Origin: an uncultured Pelagibacteraceae bacterium
GTDB taxonomy: Bacteria; Pseudomonadota; Alphaproteobacteria; Pelagibacterales; Pelagibacteraceae
Assembly (NCBI GenBank): GCA_902570695.1
Contig: CACFZE010000001.1
Span: 1-64,000, forward strand
Length of the DNA: 64,000 nucleotides
Direction: 5' to 3'
Shown: positions 34,140-42,470 of the stretch, one piece after another
Position numbering within the stretch: position 1 is the first letter of the stretch
How the letters are laid out: every line of letters begins with the position of its first letter
Translations under genes and position numbers: made by a program
The notes under the pieces: generated by a model
The model's input: the letters and a program-made list of their open reading frames with translations, nothing else
What the model was told of the DNA's origin: nothing
Databases searched by the model: none

Positions 34140-35116
34140 CAGGTAGTTATCCTAATTTAAGATTAAGAAGATCAAGAAAATTCAGTTGGTCTAGAAGATT
34201 AGTTCAAGATAATGATCTATCTTACAATGATTTTATTTTACCTATCTTTCTTACTGAAGGAAAAGCAAAAAAAGTTCCCATTAATTCAATGCCAAATGTT
34301 TTTAGGTACTCTATTGATAAATTAAAAAGTGTAGTTGATAAAGCAGTAAAATTGGGAATACCAATGGTAGCTTTATTCCCTTATACAAATCCAAAAAAAA
34401 AAGATGAATATGGAAATGAAGCATTAAATGAAAATAATTTAGTTTGCCAAGCAATAAAATTCATCAAAAAAAATTATAAGAACGAAATTGGAATAATGTG
34501 TGATGTAGCATTAGATCCATATACATCACATGGTCATGATGGAATAATTAGAAAAAATGAAATTTTAAATGATGAAACGTTAGAAATCTTAATTAAACAA
34601 TCAATATTACAGGCAAAAATGGGTTGTGATGTGATTGCCCCATCAGATATGATGGACGGTAGAGTTTTAAAGATTCGTAAAGCTTTAGATAAAAATAATC
34701 TTAAAGATGTTCAAATTCTATCTTATGCAATTAAATATGCATCAAGTTTTTATGGCCCATTCAGAAATGCTGTTGGTTCGAAAAATCTCTTAAAAGGAGA
34801 TAAAAAAACTTATCAAATGGATTTTAAAAACAATTATGAATCTTTAAGAGAAGTAGCATTAGATATAAAAGAAGGGGCAGATATGATTATAGTAAAACCA
34901 GGAATGCCATATCTTGATATTATTAGGGAAGTTAAGAATAATTTTAAAATTCCAGTTATCGCGTATCAAGTATCAGGAGAATATAGCCTAATACAAAATG
35001 CAATTTCAAAAAAAATATTAGATAAAAAATCAGTATATGAGAGCCTAGTTTCTTTTAAAAGAGCTGGTGCGAATGCAATTATAACATATTTTGCCGATCA
35101 AATAAAACTAGATTAA
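34130..35116 (+). CDS. hemB: Delta-aminolevulinic acid dehydratase (porphobilinogen synthase)
   Basis: A 328-aa enzyme condensing two aminolevulinates for heme. The catalytic lysines are in YAIKYASSFYGPFRNAVG and IIVKPGMPYLDI. The zinc cysteines of the E. coli type are absent (DPYTSHGHDG), so it is the magnesium or zinc-free type usual in alphaproteobacteria. The frame is open to a TTG at 34124, but the ATG at 34130 is preferred. That ATG sits inside a Fur-type palindrome. The 3' end overlaps the convergent recO by 9 nt. Confidence 0.95.
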   Translation: MIITGSYPNLRLRRSRKFSWSRRLVQDNDLSYNDFILPIFLTEGKAKKVPINSMPNVFRYSIDKLKSVVDKAVKLGIPMVALFPYTNPKKKDEYGNEALNENNLVCQAIKFIKKNYKNEIGIMCDVALDPYTSHGHDGIIRKNEILNDETLEILIKQSILQAKMGCDVIAPSDMMDGRVLKIRKALDKNNLKDVQILSYAIKYASSFYGPFRNAVGSKNLLKGDKKTYQMDFKNNYESLREVALDIKEGADMIIVKPGMPYLDIIREVKNNFKIPVIAYQVSGEYSLIQNAISKKILDKKSVYESLVSFKRAGANAIITYFADQIKLD

Positions 35117-35788
35117 TTTTAAAGAATTTTGAAAATTAAATCTTGTTTTAGGAAAATTAAGATTATTTGGTTTAACTATTGTTTTATCTAAAAAGTCTCC
35201 TACAATTTTTAAAGCATCAAAAGTATCTTCAAAGCTTATATCTTCTTCATCTTTATTTACTAAAAAATTTGGAATGATTTTGTCAGAGTTTTTTAATTTG
35301 TAATTAATTTTATTACCTTCTGAAACTTCTTCTACATAATCATTAAAGTCAATGTCATATCCAATTAATTTATAAAAGTTTAACTCCCAATTTACAAACT
35401 TTGAAAGCCAATCTTCATCTTTTAATATCTCAAAATAATTATCAATTAAGTAATGGATCTCTCTATTTTTTTCGTTCTCTACTGTTAAAATTTTAATCAA
35501 ATTCATTGTATAAATTATACATAGGAGTTTTTGCTTATCTTCTAAAAAATAGGGTGTTTTAAATTCATCAATTTCAACTTTTAAAGAACCAATTTTTGAT
35601 TGAGATTTTGAATTATAATTTATATGCAATTTATTACCCTCAAGTAGGTAGTTTTTTATTTTTTTTGAAGTTCCTCCAAAAATAATTCCTGAAATTTTTC
35701 CATGATTTTCAGTATAAAATTCGGATATTACAGAATTTTCATTATATTTATTTTTTGAAAGTAAGTAACCTTTATCTTGCCAATTCAT
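35108..35788 (-). CDS. recO: DNA repair protein RecO
   Basis: A 226-aa protein with an N-terminal OB fold (DKGYLLSKNKYNENSVISEFYTENHGKISGII) and a helical C-terminus. The zinc-finger cysteines of the longer RecO proteins are missing. It helps RecR load RecA on SSB-coated DNA. In most alphaproteobacteria era separates rnc from recO; here recO overlaps rnc by a single base. Confidence 0.88.
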   Translation of the reverse strand: MNWQDKGYLLSKNKYNENSVISEFYTENHGKISGIIFGGTSKKIKNYLLEGNKLHINYNSKSQSKIGSLKVEIDEFKTPYFLEDKQKLLCIIYTMNLIKILTVENEKNREIHYLIDNYFEILKDEDWLSKFVNWELNFYKLIGYDIDFNDYVEEVSEGNKINYKLKNSDKIIPNFLVNKDEEDISFEDTFDALKIVGDFLDKTIVKPNNLNFPKTRFNFQNSLKLI

Positions 35789-36450
35789 TATATTTTAATA
35801 GTTTCTAAAAGTTTCATAGCGGCAGCTTGTTCAGCATTTTTTTTTGAACTACCATCAGCGATAACTGTTTTGCTATCGTTAATCTTTACACTAATTTTAA
35901 AATTCGGTTTATGTCTTGGTCCAGTATTAGAAATAAGTTTATATATTGGCAATGTTTTAAATTTCTTTAACGAATACTCTTGTAATCTTGTTTTTGAGTC
36001 AATTACAGTAACATCTGATAAGTTTAAATAATTTTTCCAATAATTTAATATAAATTTTGATGAAACCTCAAAACCTTTATCTATATAAATTGCTCCTATC
36101 AAAGACTCACAACAATCAGATATAATTTTTTTTTCAATATTAACTTTTTTTTTCTTTTCTGTGTTTCCTGTTAAAATATAATTTTCTAACTCTAATTCTT
36201 TTCCAATTTCATAACACTTGTTTTTATTAACTAAATTTGCAAGTTTTTTATCAATCATACCTACTTTTTCATTTGGATATAACTCTAAAAGTTTCTTTGA
36301 TATAACAAACCCTAAAACTCTATCACCTAAAAATTCCAGTTTTTCATAATTATTTTTTGTATCAAAACTTTTGTGTGTTAAGGCTTGTATCAATAGTTTA
36401 TCATCTTTAAAATTGATACCTATTTTCTTTTGTAATTTATTTAATTTCAT
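35788..36450 (-). CDS. rnc: Ribonuclease III
   Basis: A 220-aa double-strand-specific endoribonuclease. The catalytic signature is NYEKLEFLGDRVLGF (34-48) with SDCCESLIGAIYID later, and the C-terminal dsRNA-binding domain (about 153-220) ends KKNAEQAAAMKLLE. It processes rRNA and mRNA. It lies 4 nt behind lepB. Confidence 0.95.
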   Translation of the reverse strand: MKLNKLQKKIGINFKDDKLLIQALTHKSFDTKNNYEKLEFLGDRVLGFVISKKLLELYPNEKVGMIDKKLANLVNKNKCYEIGKELELENYILTGNTEKKKKVNIEKKIISDCCESLIGAIYIDKGFEVSSKFILNYWKNYLNLSDVTVIDSKTRLQEYSLKKFKTLPIYKLISNTGPRHKPNFKISVKINDSKTVIADGSSKKNAEQAAAMKLLETIKI

Positions 36451-36454
36451 TTAT

Positions 36455-37183
36455 TTAAATTATTTTATTAAAAAATCTTTCAAATCGAACTATTTCATTC
36501 CATTTGAAAATATTAAAAATACTTCCTTTTCTCGGATTAGATGAGAAAAATAAAAATTGAGCTTTTCCAACTAAATTATTTTGATTAACATAACCAACTT
36601 CAGATAGAAATCTGCTGTCTTTGGAACAATCTCTATTGTCACCTAAGAAAAAATAATGGTTTTCAGGAACAATATATTTATCTGAATTAGAAAATGTTAT
36701 GTCAGTCCTATATGCAGCTAAATAACTTTTTCCATTAGGAAGCTTTTCCTCAAATATATTGACATTAATTTGAGATGATCCGCAATATAACTTATCATTT
36801 TTACTTTTAATTGTTTTTAATATTTGATTAGAGTTTATATATAAATCTCCATCAATAAACTGTATTGAGTCTCCTGGTAAACCAATCAATCTTTTTATAT
36901 AATCTGTACGATTGTCAGCAGGTGTTTTAAAAACTATAACATCTCCTCTTTTAGGGTTTTTATTTAATATACGTCCTTTAAAAATAGGAGGACTAAAAGG
37001 AAATGAATGTTTACTATATCCATAAGAAAATTTTGTAACAAATAATCTGTCACCTACAAGCAAGTTAGTTTCCATTGATGATGATGGTATATAAAATGGC
37101 TGGATTAATATTGATCTTATAAATACTGCAATTATTAATGCATAAAACAATGTTTTGGTATTATCAACTATGAAATTTTTCAT
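36455..37183 (-). CDS. lepB: Signal peptidase I
   Basis: A 242-aa inner-membrane protease anchored by one N-terminal helix (10-29). Catalytic Ser36 is in IPSSSMETNLL, general-base Lys97 in DYIKRLIGLPGD, and box E in FLGDNRDCSKDSR. It removes signal peptides of exported proteins in the periplasm. It overlaps acpS by 4 nt. Confidence 0.95.
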   Translation of the reverse strand: MKNFIVDNTKTLFYALIIAVFIRSILIQPFYIPSSSMETNLLVGDRLFVTKFSYGYSKHSFPFSPPIFKGRILNKNPKRGDVIVFKTPADNRTDYIKRLIGLPGDSIQFIDGDLYINSNQILKTIKSKNDKLYCGSSQINVNIFEEKLPNGKSYLAAYRTDITFSNSDKYIVPENHYFFLGDNRDCSKDSRFLSEVGYVNQNNLVGKAQFLFFSSNPRKGSIFNIFKWNEIVRFERFFNKII

Positions 37184-37566
37184 TTTTTTCTATTCAAAAT
37201 AACAAATGCAATTGAATGGTTTTTTTCATCTGAAAGCGAAAGATGTATATCGTAATTCTTTAATTTAAATTTTTTTTTTAATATATCTTGTATTTTCTGT
37301 GAAATTTTAATTTTAGGTGATCCTTTCTTATTATTGTATATTTCAATATCATTAAAATTAATATTATCCGTAAAGCCTGTGCCTATTGATTTAACGAAAG
37401 CTTCTTTAGCAGCAAATCTTTTTGCAAAGTAATTCGTTTTGTTTCTGTATTTTTTTGATTGTTTAATTTCATTCAATGTAAAGAGTCTTTTTTTAAAACC
37501 TTTAATTTTTAGGGATTTTTCTATTCTTTTATTATCAATAATATCAACACCGTTACCAATTATCAT
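37180..37566 (-). CDS. acpS: Holo-[acyl-carrier-protein] synthase
   Basis: A 128-aa phosphopantetheinyl transferase with GNGVDIIDNKRIEK (metal Asp8), FAKRFAAKEAFVKSIGTG and HLSLSDEKNHSIAFVI. It activates ACP for fatty-acid synthesis. It overlaps pdxJ by one base and lepB by four. Confidence 0.95.
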   Translation of the reverse strand: MIIGNGVDIIDNKRIEKSLKIKGFKKRLFTLNEIKQSKKYRNKTNYFAKRFAAKEAFVKSIGTGFTDNINFNDIEIYNNKKGSPKIKISQKIQDILKKKFKLKNYDIHLSLSDEKNHSIAFVILNRKK

Positions 37567-38285
37567 TAGTTTAATATTTTTCTAAAATTAGTGATTACTT
37601 TTTTCATACCGAACATGATGGCCTCTCCAATTATAAAATGTCCAATATTAAATTCCTCTATAGATTTAATCTTTCTTAAAATTTTAGTTGATTTATAATC
37701 TAGGCCATGACCTGCATGAACTTCCATTCCTAGTTTTTTTGCTAACATGGCACAATTTTTTATTTTTTTGAACTCGACTAAATAATTTTTGTTATTTTTA
37801 ACTTTTAAAGCAAATTTTCCTGTATGAAGTTCCACACATTTTGAATTTAATTCTTTTGATGCAAAAACATCTTTAATATTTGGATTGATGAAAAGACTTG
37901 TTCTAATATTTTTTGAATTTAATTTACTAATTACTTTTTTAATTATTTTTTTATTTTTTGTGATATTTAAACCTCCTTCGGTGGTTATTTCATTCCTTTT
38001 TTCAGGAACTATACAAACAAAATTAGGTTTATATTTTAATGCAATTTTAAGCATTTCATTGTTAGCAGCCATTTCTAAATTTATTGGTACTCTTTTAATT
38101 TTTGAAAATATAGCTACATCTTCATCTCGAATATGTCTACGATCTTCTCTTAAATGAATAGTAATAGAATTTACACCGAAATTCATAACTTGTCTTGCAT
38201 ATGAAATAGGATCAGGATGCCCCTCTCCTCTGGCGTTTCTTAATGTTGCAATATGGTCTACGTTAACACCTAGTCTAGATTTCAT
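37566..38285 (-). CDS. pdxJ: Pyridoxine 5'-phosphate synthase
   Basis: A 239-aa TIM-barrel enzyme making pyridoxine phosphate. It opens RLGVNVDHIATLRNARGEGHPDP and has ITIHLREDRRHIRDEDV, CIVPEKRNEITTEGGL and VHAGHGLDYKS. It overlaps pyrE by 4 nt. It shows at least part of the DXP-dependent B6 pathway. Confidence 0.97.
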   Translation of the reverse strand: MKSRLGVNVDHIATLRNARGEGHPDPISYARQVMNFGVNSITIHLREDRRHIRDEDVAIFSKIKRVPINLEMAANNEMLKIALKYKPNFVCIVPEKRNEITTEGGLNITKNKKIIKKVISKLNSKNIRTSLFINPNIKDVFASKELNSKCVELHTGKFALKVKNNKNYLVEFKKIKNCAMLAKKLGMEVHAGHGLDYKSTKILRKIKSIEEFNIGHFIIGEAIMFGMKKVITNFRKILN

Positions 38286-38872
38286 TTTAAATATCTACTT
38301 CCAGGTTTTGTAATTGGAATTTTTTTTAACTCAATTGGTAAATTATTTTTTTTATAAGTTGGTATTTCTAATTTAATTTGCGAAACAATATTTTTATCTT
38401 TAATTTTTAAACTTGGTTTATTAGATCTATTTATCAAACACGCATATCCAACTACTTTTGATTTATATTCTTTTACAAGTCGAGCACATTCTAAACTTGA
38501 CTTACCTGTAGTAATTACGTCTTCTACTATCAAAACTTTAGAATTTTTTTTAATTGAAAAACCTCTTCTTAAAATAAATTTCCCATTAACTCTCTCACAA
38601 AATATTGTCTCCTTATTCAATAAATTTCCAACAATATAACCTATTACAATACCGCCCATAGCTGGTGACAAAATTATATCAATTTTTTTGAATTTTTTTT
38701 TTATTTTAGTGCTTAAGGATTTACAAAATTCTTCTGATTTTTTTGGATAACTTAATAATTTAGCACACTGAACATACCGGGGTGAATGTAAACCTGAAGA
38801 TAAAACAAAATGTCCCTCTAAAAGTGCCTTAGTTTTTTTTAAAACCGCTAAAGAATCTTTTAAAGAAAGCAT
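38282..38872 (-). CDS. pyrE: Orotate phosphoribosyltransferase
   Basis: A 196-aa enzyme making OMP from orotate and PRPP. It has GHFVLSSGLHSPRYVQCAKLL, the PRPP loop VLIVEDVITTGKSSLECARLV (about 113-133) and a basic C-terminus. No alternative ATG, GTG or TTG exists between 38872 and the conserved region, so the 44-nt overlap with the end of rsh appears real. Confidence 0.95.
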   Translation of the reverse strand: MLSLKDSLAVLKKTKALLEGHFVLSSGLHSPRYVQCAKLLSYPKKSEEFCKSLSTKIKKKFKKIDIILSPAMGGIVIGYIVGNLLNKETIFCERVNGKFILRRGFSIKKNSKVLIVEDVITTGKSSLECARLVKEYKSKVVGYACLINRSNKPSLKIKDKNIVSQIKLEIPTYKKNNLPIELKKIPITKPGSRYLK

Positions 38873-40571
38873 ATTTTTTGTTTTTATGTCTAATTATTTT
38901 GAAGTTATATTCTTTCTGTTTTAGCTCACTAATAAGTTTTGTAAAGTTTTTCAAATCTTGAATAATTAGGTTGAATCTAAAATTAATGGTTCTTTTAGTC
39001 TTTTCCACCATTTCAACACTTGAAATATTTACATTATTCGTTCCAATCATTGTTGTAACGTCACCTAATATTCCAGGTCTGTCAGGTAAAGACATCCAAA
39101 GTGTAGTGTTATATTTTTTTTCAGTAGGCTTGCTGTCTTCTTTGTATTGCCAGTATCTTCTTATAGCAGCTCTAGCTTTACCAGTTTTAGCACTTGTTAT
39201 CCAATGCAAAGAAGGTGAATCTTTTTTTGATGTTAATATTTTAACTACATCTCCATTTCGCAATATTGATTGTAGAGGACTTTCCTTTCCATTTATTTCA
39301 CATCCAATTGCAGTATCACCTACTTTAGTGTGAACAGCATAAGCAAAATCAATTGGACTTGCTTCTTTGGGTAATTTTATAACAGAGCCTTTTGGTGTAA
39401 AACAAAAAACATTTTCTTGAAACATTTGCAGTTTTGTATATTCAAAATAATGTTCAGGATTTTCATTTTTATCAATAATTTCTACTAGATCTGCTAACCA
39501 ATCATATTCCTTCCAAGTTAAAGAGTTAAACTTTTCTGAGGATTTATATTTCCAATGAGAAGCTATACCTCTTTGCGCAAATTCATGCATTTGTTGTGTT
39601 CTTAGTTGTATTTCAATAGGTCTTTTATTTGGTCCGATCACAGCTGTATGAAGAGATTTATAATTATTTATTTTCGGAGATGAAATATAATCTTTAAATC
39701 TACCAGGTATGCAATTCCATTTATTATGGATCACACCTAAAGTTTTATAACAATTATCAACGTTATCTAAAATTATTCTAAAACCAATAATATCTGTAAT
39801 TTGCTCTAGTGAGGTCCTTTTTTTTTGTATTTTTCTCCAAATAGAAAAAGGAGTTTTTTCTCTAGAATAAATTTTAAAATCGATATCATTTTCATTTAAT
39901 AGATTTTCAAATTCACTAAGAACTGAATTATAATTAATTAAATTATTATCTTTTATTGTGTCTAATCTATCTTTGATCATTTTTCTTGCTTTGGGATTTA
40001 AAATATCAAAAGAAAGATCTTCAAGTTCATCTCTTATTCTATTCATTCCCATCCTATCTGCTAGAGGAGCATAAATTTCCATAGTTTCTTTAGAAATTCT
40101 TTTTCTTTTTTCCTCTTTATCAATAGCTTTTAAAGTTCGCATATTATGCAAACGATCAGCAAGTTTCACAAGAAGGACTCTGATATCTTTAGATGTTGCT
40201 AAGATGAGCTTTCTAAAATTTTCAGCTTTTGAATTAGATATAGCTTGATTTTCAAAAACTGAAATTTTTGTAACTCCATCAACTAGGTCAGCAACTTCTT
40301 TTCCAAATTGTTCTTCTATAGTTTTATAAGTTGCATAAGTATCCTCTATAGTATCGTGAAGTAAACCAGTTGCTATCGTTGCACTATCCAACTTAAGTTC
40401 GGTTAAAATATTTGCTACAGCAACAGGATGAATGACGTAGGGATCTCCTGATTGCCGTGTTTGATCTTTATGAACTTTTACTGCAAAATCATATGCTTTA
40501 CTTAAAGTTTCTGGGTTAAGAAACTTATTGTATGATTTAACCTTATTTATTAATTCGTCAGAATTTAACAT
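38829..40571 (-). CDS. Bifunctional (p)ppGpp synthetase/hydrolase, compact Rsh
   Basis: A 580-aa RelA/SpoT homologue. An HD hydrolase domain is intact (HDTIED at 72-77, RLHNMRT around 143), then the synthetase domain (with FRIILDNVD, NYKSLHTAVIGP and ASHWKYK), a TGS domain (FCFTPKGSVIKLPKEASPIDFAYAVHTKVG, about 388-417) and a C-terminal ACT domain (about 500-575). Usual Rsh proteins are about 700-740 aa; the helical and zinc-finger parts between TGS and ACT are shortened. It sets (p)ppGpp levels in nutrient stress. Its 3' end overlaps pyrE by 44 nt. Confidence 0.93.
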   Translation of the reverse strand: MLNSDELINKVKSYNKFLNPETLSKAYDFAVKVHKDQTRQSGDPYVIHPVAVANILTELKLDSATIATGLLHDTIEDTYATYKTIEEQFGKEVADLVDGVTKISVFENQAISNSKAENFRKLILATSKDIRVLLVKLADRLHNMRTLKAIDKEEKRKRISKETMEIYAPLADRMGMNRIRDELEDLSFDILNPKARKMIKDRLDTIKDNNLINYNSVLSEFENLLNENDIDFKIYSREKTPFSIWRKIQKKRTSLEQITDIIGFRIILDNVDNCYKTLGVIHNKWNCIPGRFKDYISSPKINNYKSLHTAVIGPNKRPIEIQLRTQQMHEFAQRGIASHWKYKSSEKFNSLTWKEYDWLADLVEIIDKNENPEHYFEYTKLQMFQENVFCFTPKGSVIKLPKEASPIDFAYAVHTKVGDTAIGCEINGKESPLQSILRNGDVVKILTSKKDSPSLHWITSAKTGKARAAIRRYWQYKEDSKPTEKKYNTTLWMSLPDRPGILGDVTTMIGTNNVNISSVEMVEKTKRTINFRFNLIIQDLKNFTKLISELKQKEYNFKIIRHKNKKYAFFKRFFSGFKKN

Positions 40572-40591
40572 TAATTTATTATATCACTTAT

Positions 40592-41119
40592 TTAGATAAC
40601 TTTAATACTTCTTAAATTATTTTTTTTTAAAGAAGATAAGAGTTTTACTATATTTTTTTTTGATTTTGGGTGAGACCAATTCTTACATATTTCAAACAGT
40701 GGCAAAAGTACAAAGTTTCTATTGTGCATTCTTGGATGAGGTATCTTTAAATTGATCAATTTTTTATCTGATTTAATTATCTTTCCATTAAAGTCTAATA
40801 TATCAATATCACAATTTCTTGGATGATTTTGAGGAGCTATTTTTCTGCCTAATTTTTTTTCTATAGACTTAATTATTTTAAACAGCTGAAATTGATTTAA
40901 TTTTGTTTTTATTAGTAATGCAGCATTAATAAATTTTGGATAACTAGGATCTGGCCATGACTCAGTCTCATAATAACTAGATGTTTTGATAATTTTAATA
41001 TTATGAGTTTCCAATAAATATTTAGATTTTTCTAAAAAATGTATTCTATTTCCTAAATTAGAACCTATTGATAGATATACATAATTAACTTGAGCGTCTG
41101 AAATATCTTGCTTTTTCAC
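40592..41119 (-). CDS. folK: 2-amino-4-hydroxy-6-hydroxymethyldihydropteridine pyrophosphokinase
   Basis: HPPK of folate synthesis, transferring pyrophosphate to hydroxymethyl-dihydropterin. Signatures are [45 protein letters not shown] and [11 protein letters not shown] plus [18 protein letters not shown]. The start is uncertain: an ATG at 41179 would overlap smpB by 95 nt, so I propose the in-frame GTG at 41119 (35-nt overlap, 175 aa). Confidence 0.88.
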   Translation of the reverse strand: MKKQDISDAQVNYVYLSIGSNLGNRIHFLEKSKYLLETHNIKIIKTSSYYETESWPDPSYPKFINAALLIKTKLNQFQLFKIIKSIEKKLGRKIAPQNHPRNCDIDILDFNGKIIKSDKKLINLKIPHPRMHNRNFVLLPLFEICKNWSHPKSKKNIVKLLSSLKKNNLRSIKVI

Positions 41120-41558
41120 GGTTCCAATCTTTAGTTTTTTTGGTTTGTCGCTTATCGTATTGTTTTTTACCCTTTGCAACTGCTATTTCAACTTTAGCTT
41201 TACCTTTTTTGAAATACATTTTAGTTGGAACTAAAGTCAGACCATCCTCATTCATTTTTCCAATTAGTTTGTTAATTTCCTTTTTGTTAAATAACAATTT
41301 TCTTTCTGAGTAAGGATTGTGATTTGAATAACTGGCTTGTTTATATATGGGTATATGTGAATTAATTAAAAAAATTTCTCCTTCTTTTTCTACTGCGTAT
41401 GACTCTGCAATATTTACTTTTCCATCTCTTACAGATTTTATTTCTGAACCTTTTAGCACAATTCCTGCTTCTAAGATTTCCTTAAAGAAAAAATTAAAAG
41501 ATGCTTTTCGATTTATTGTAATGATCTTGATACCAGATGTAGATTTATCACTCATCAA
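41085..41558 (-). CDS. smpB: SsrA-binding protein SmpB
   Basis: A 157-aa partner of tmRNA in ribosome rescue. Seen: [43 protein letters not shown]-type strand [10 protein letters not shown], and the basic tail [17 protein letters not shown]. Its start overlaps dapA by 11 nt. Its presence implies a tmRNA elsewhere; none is in this window. Confidence 0.95.
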   Translation of the reverse strand: MMSDKSTSGIKIITINRKASFNFFFKEILEAGIVLKGSEIKSVRDGKVNIAESYAVEKEGEIFLINSHIPIYKQASYSNHNPYSERKLLFNKKEINKLIGKMNEDGLTLVPTKMYFKKGKAKVEIAVAKGKKQYDKRQTKKTKDWNREKARYFRRSS

Positions 41559-42435
41559 TAAGTTTTGCTACTTTCAATGCTTTCTCGACTTCCTTTTTTG
41601 TATTTTCAGTTATTTTTACCAAAGGTAATCTCACAGCATCATCGCATAGACCAAGTAATTTAGCAGCATACTTAACTGGTGAAGGATTGCTTTCTATAAA
41701 TAAATTTTTATGTAATGGTTGCAACATATCATCAAGTTGTTGAGCTTTTTTTAAATCATCCTCATTTGACGATTTTGATAATTTTTGAAACTCAGAACAT
41801 AATTTAGGAGCTACGTTTGCTGTAACACTAATTGTTCCAACTCCTCCTCGTTTATTAAATTCAAAAGCATTATCATCGTTTCCAGTAAGTTGAATGAAAT
41901 CATTACCCATTTTTCCTTTTTGTTGTTCAACACGATTTAGATCACCAGTTGCATCTTTAACTCCAACTATATTTTTTAGTTCATATAATCTAGCCATTGT
42001 TTCAACGCTCATATCGATTACTGAACGACTTGGAATATTATAAATTATAATTGGAATTCCACAGTTATCGTTGATTGATTTATAATGTTGATATAATCCT
42101 TCTTGAGTAGGTTTATTATAATATGGCGTAACAACTAAAGCACCATCCGCTCCAGCTTTCTCAGCGTGTTTAGTTAATGATACGGCTTCTTCTGTAGAAT
42201 TAGATCCAGTGCCGGCTATAATGGGAAGTTTACCGGAAGCTTCTTTTATGCATAATTCAATTGTTCTCTCATGCTCATCATGTGATAATGTTGGTGACTC
42301 TCCAGTTGTTCCAACTGGAACTAACCCATTTGTTCCATTTTCCAGATGATGATTTATTATTTTTATGTAACTTTCTTCGTCAAGCTTGTTGTCTTTAAAC
42401 GGTGTAATTAATGCTACATTTGATCCTTTAAACAT
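41548..42435 (-). CDS. dapA: 4-hydroxy-tetrahydrodipicolinate synthase
   Basis: A 295-aa TIM-barrel lyase of the lysine/diaminopimelate pathway. The Schiff-base lysine is Lys160 ([10 protein letters not shown]), with Tyr132 in [10 protein letters not shown] and GTTGESPTL at 42-50. It condenses pyruvate with aspartate semialdehyde, sharing that precursor with homoserine dehydrogenase. It diverges from the transglycosylase gene with 35 nt between starts. Confidence 0.95.
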   Translation of the reverse strand: MFKGSNVALITPFKDNKLDEESYIKIINHHLENGTNGLVPVGTTGESPTLSHDEHERTIELCIKEASGKLPIIAGTGSNSTEEAVSLTKHAEKAGADGALVVTPYYNKPTQEGLYQHYKSINDNCGIPIIIYNIPSRSVIDMSVETMARLYELKNIVGVKDATGDLNRVEQQKGKMGNDFIQLTGNDDNAFEFNKRGGVGTISVTANVAPKLCSEFQKLSKSSNEDDLKKAQQLDDMLQPLHKNLFIESNPSPVKYAAKLLGLCDDAVRLPLVKITENTKKEVEKALKVAKLIDE

Positions 42436-42470
42436 AATTATTTATAACATAAGTTGTTTGATTTAATAAA

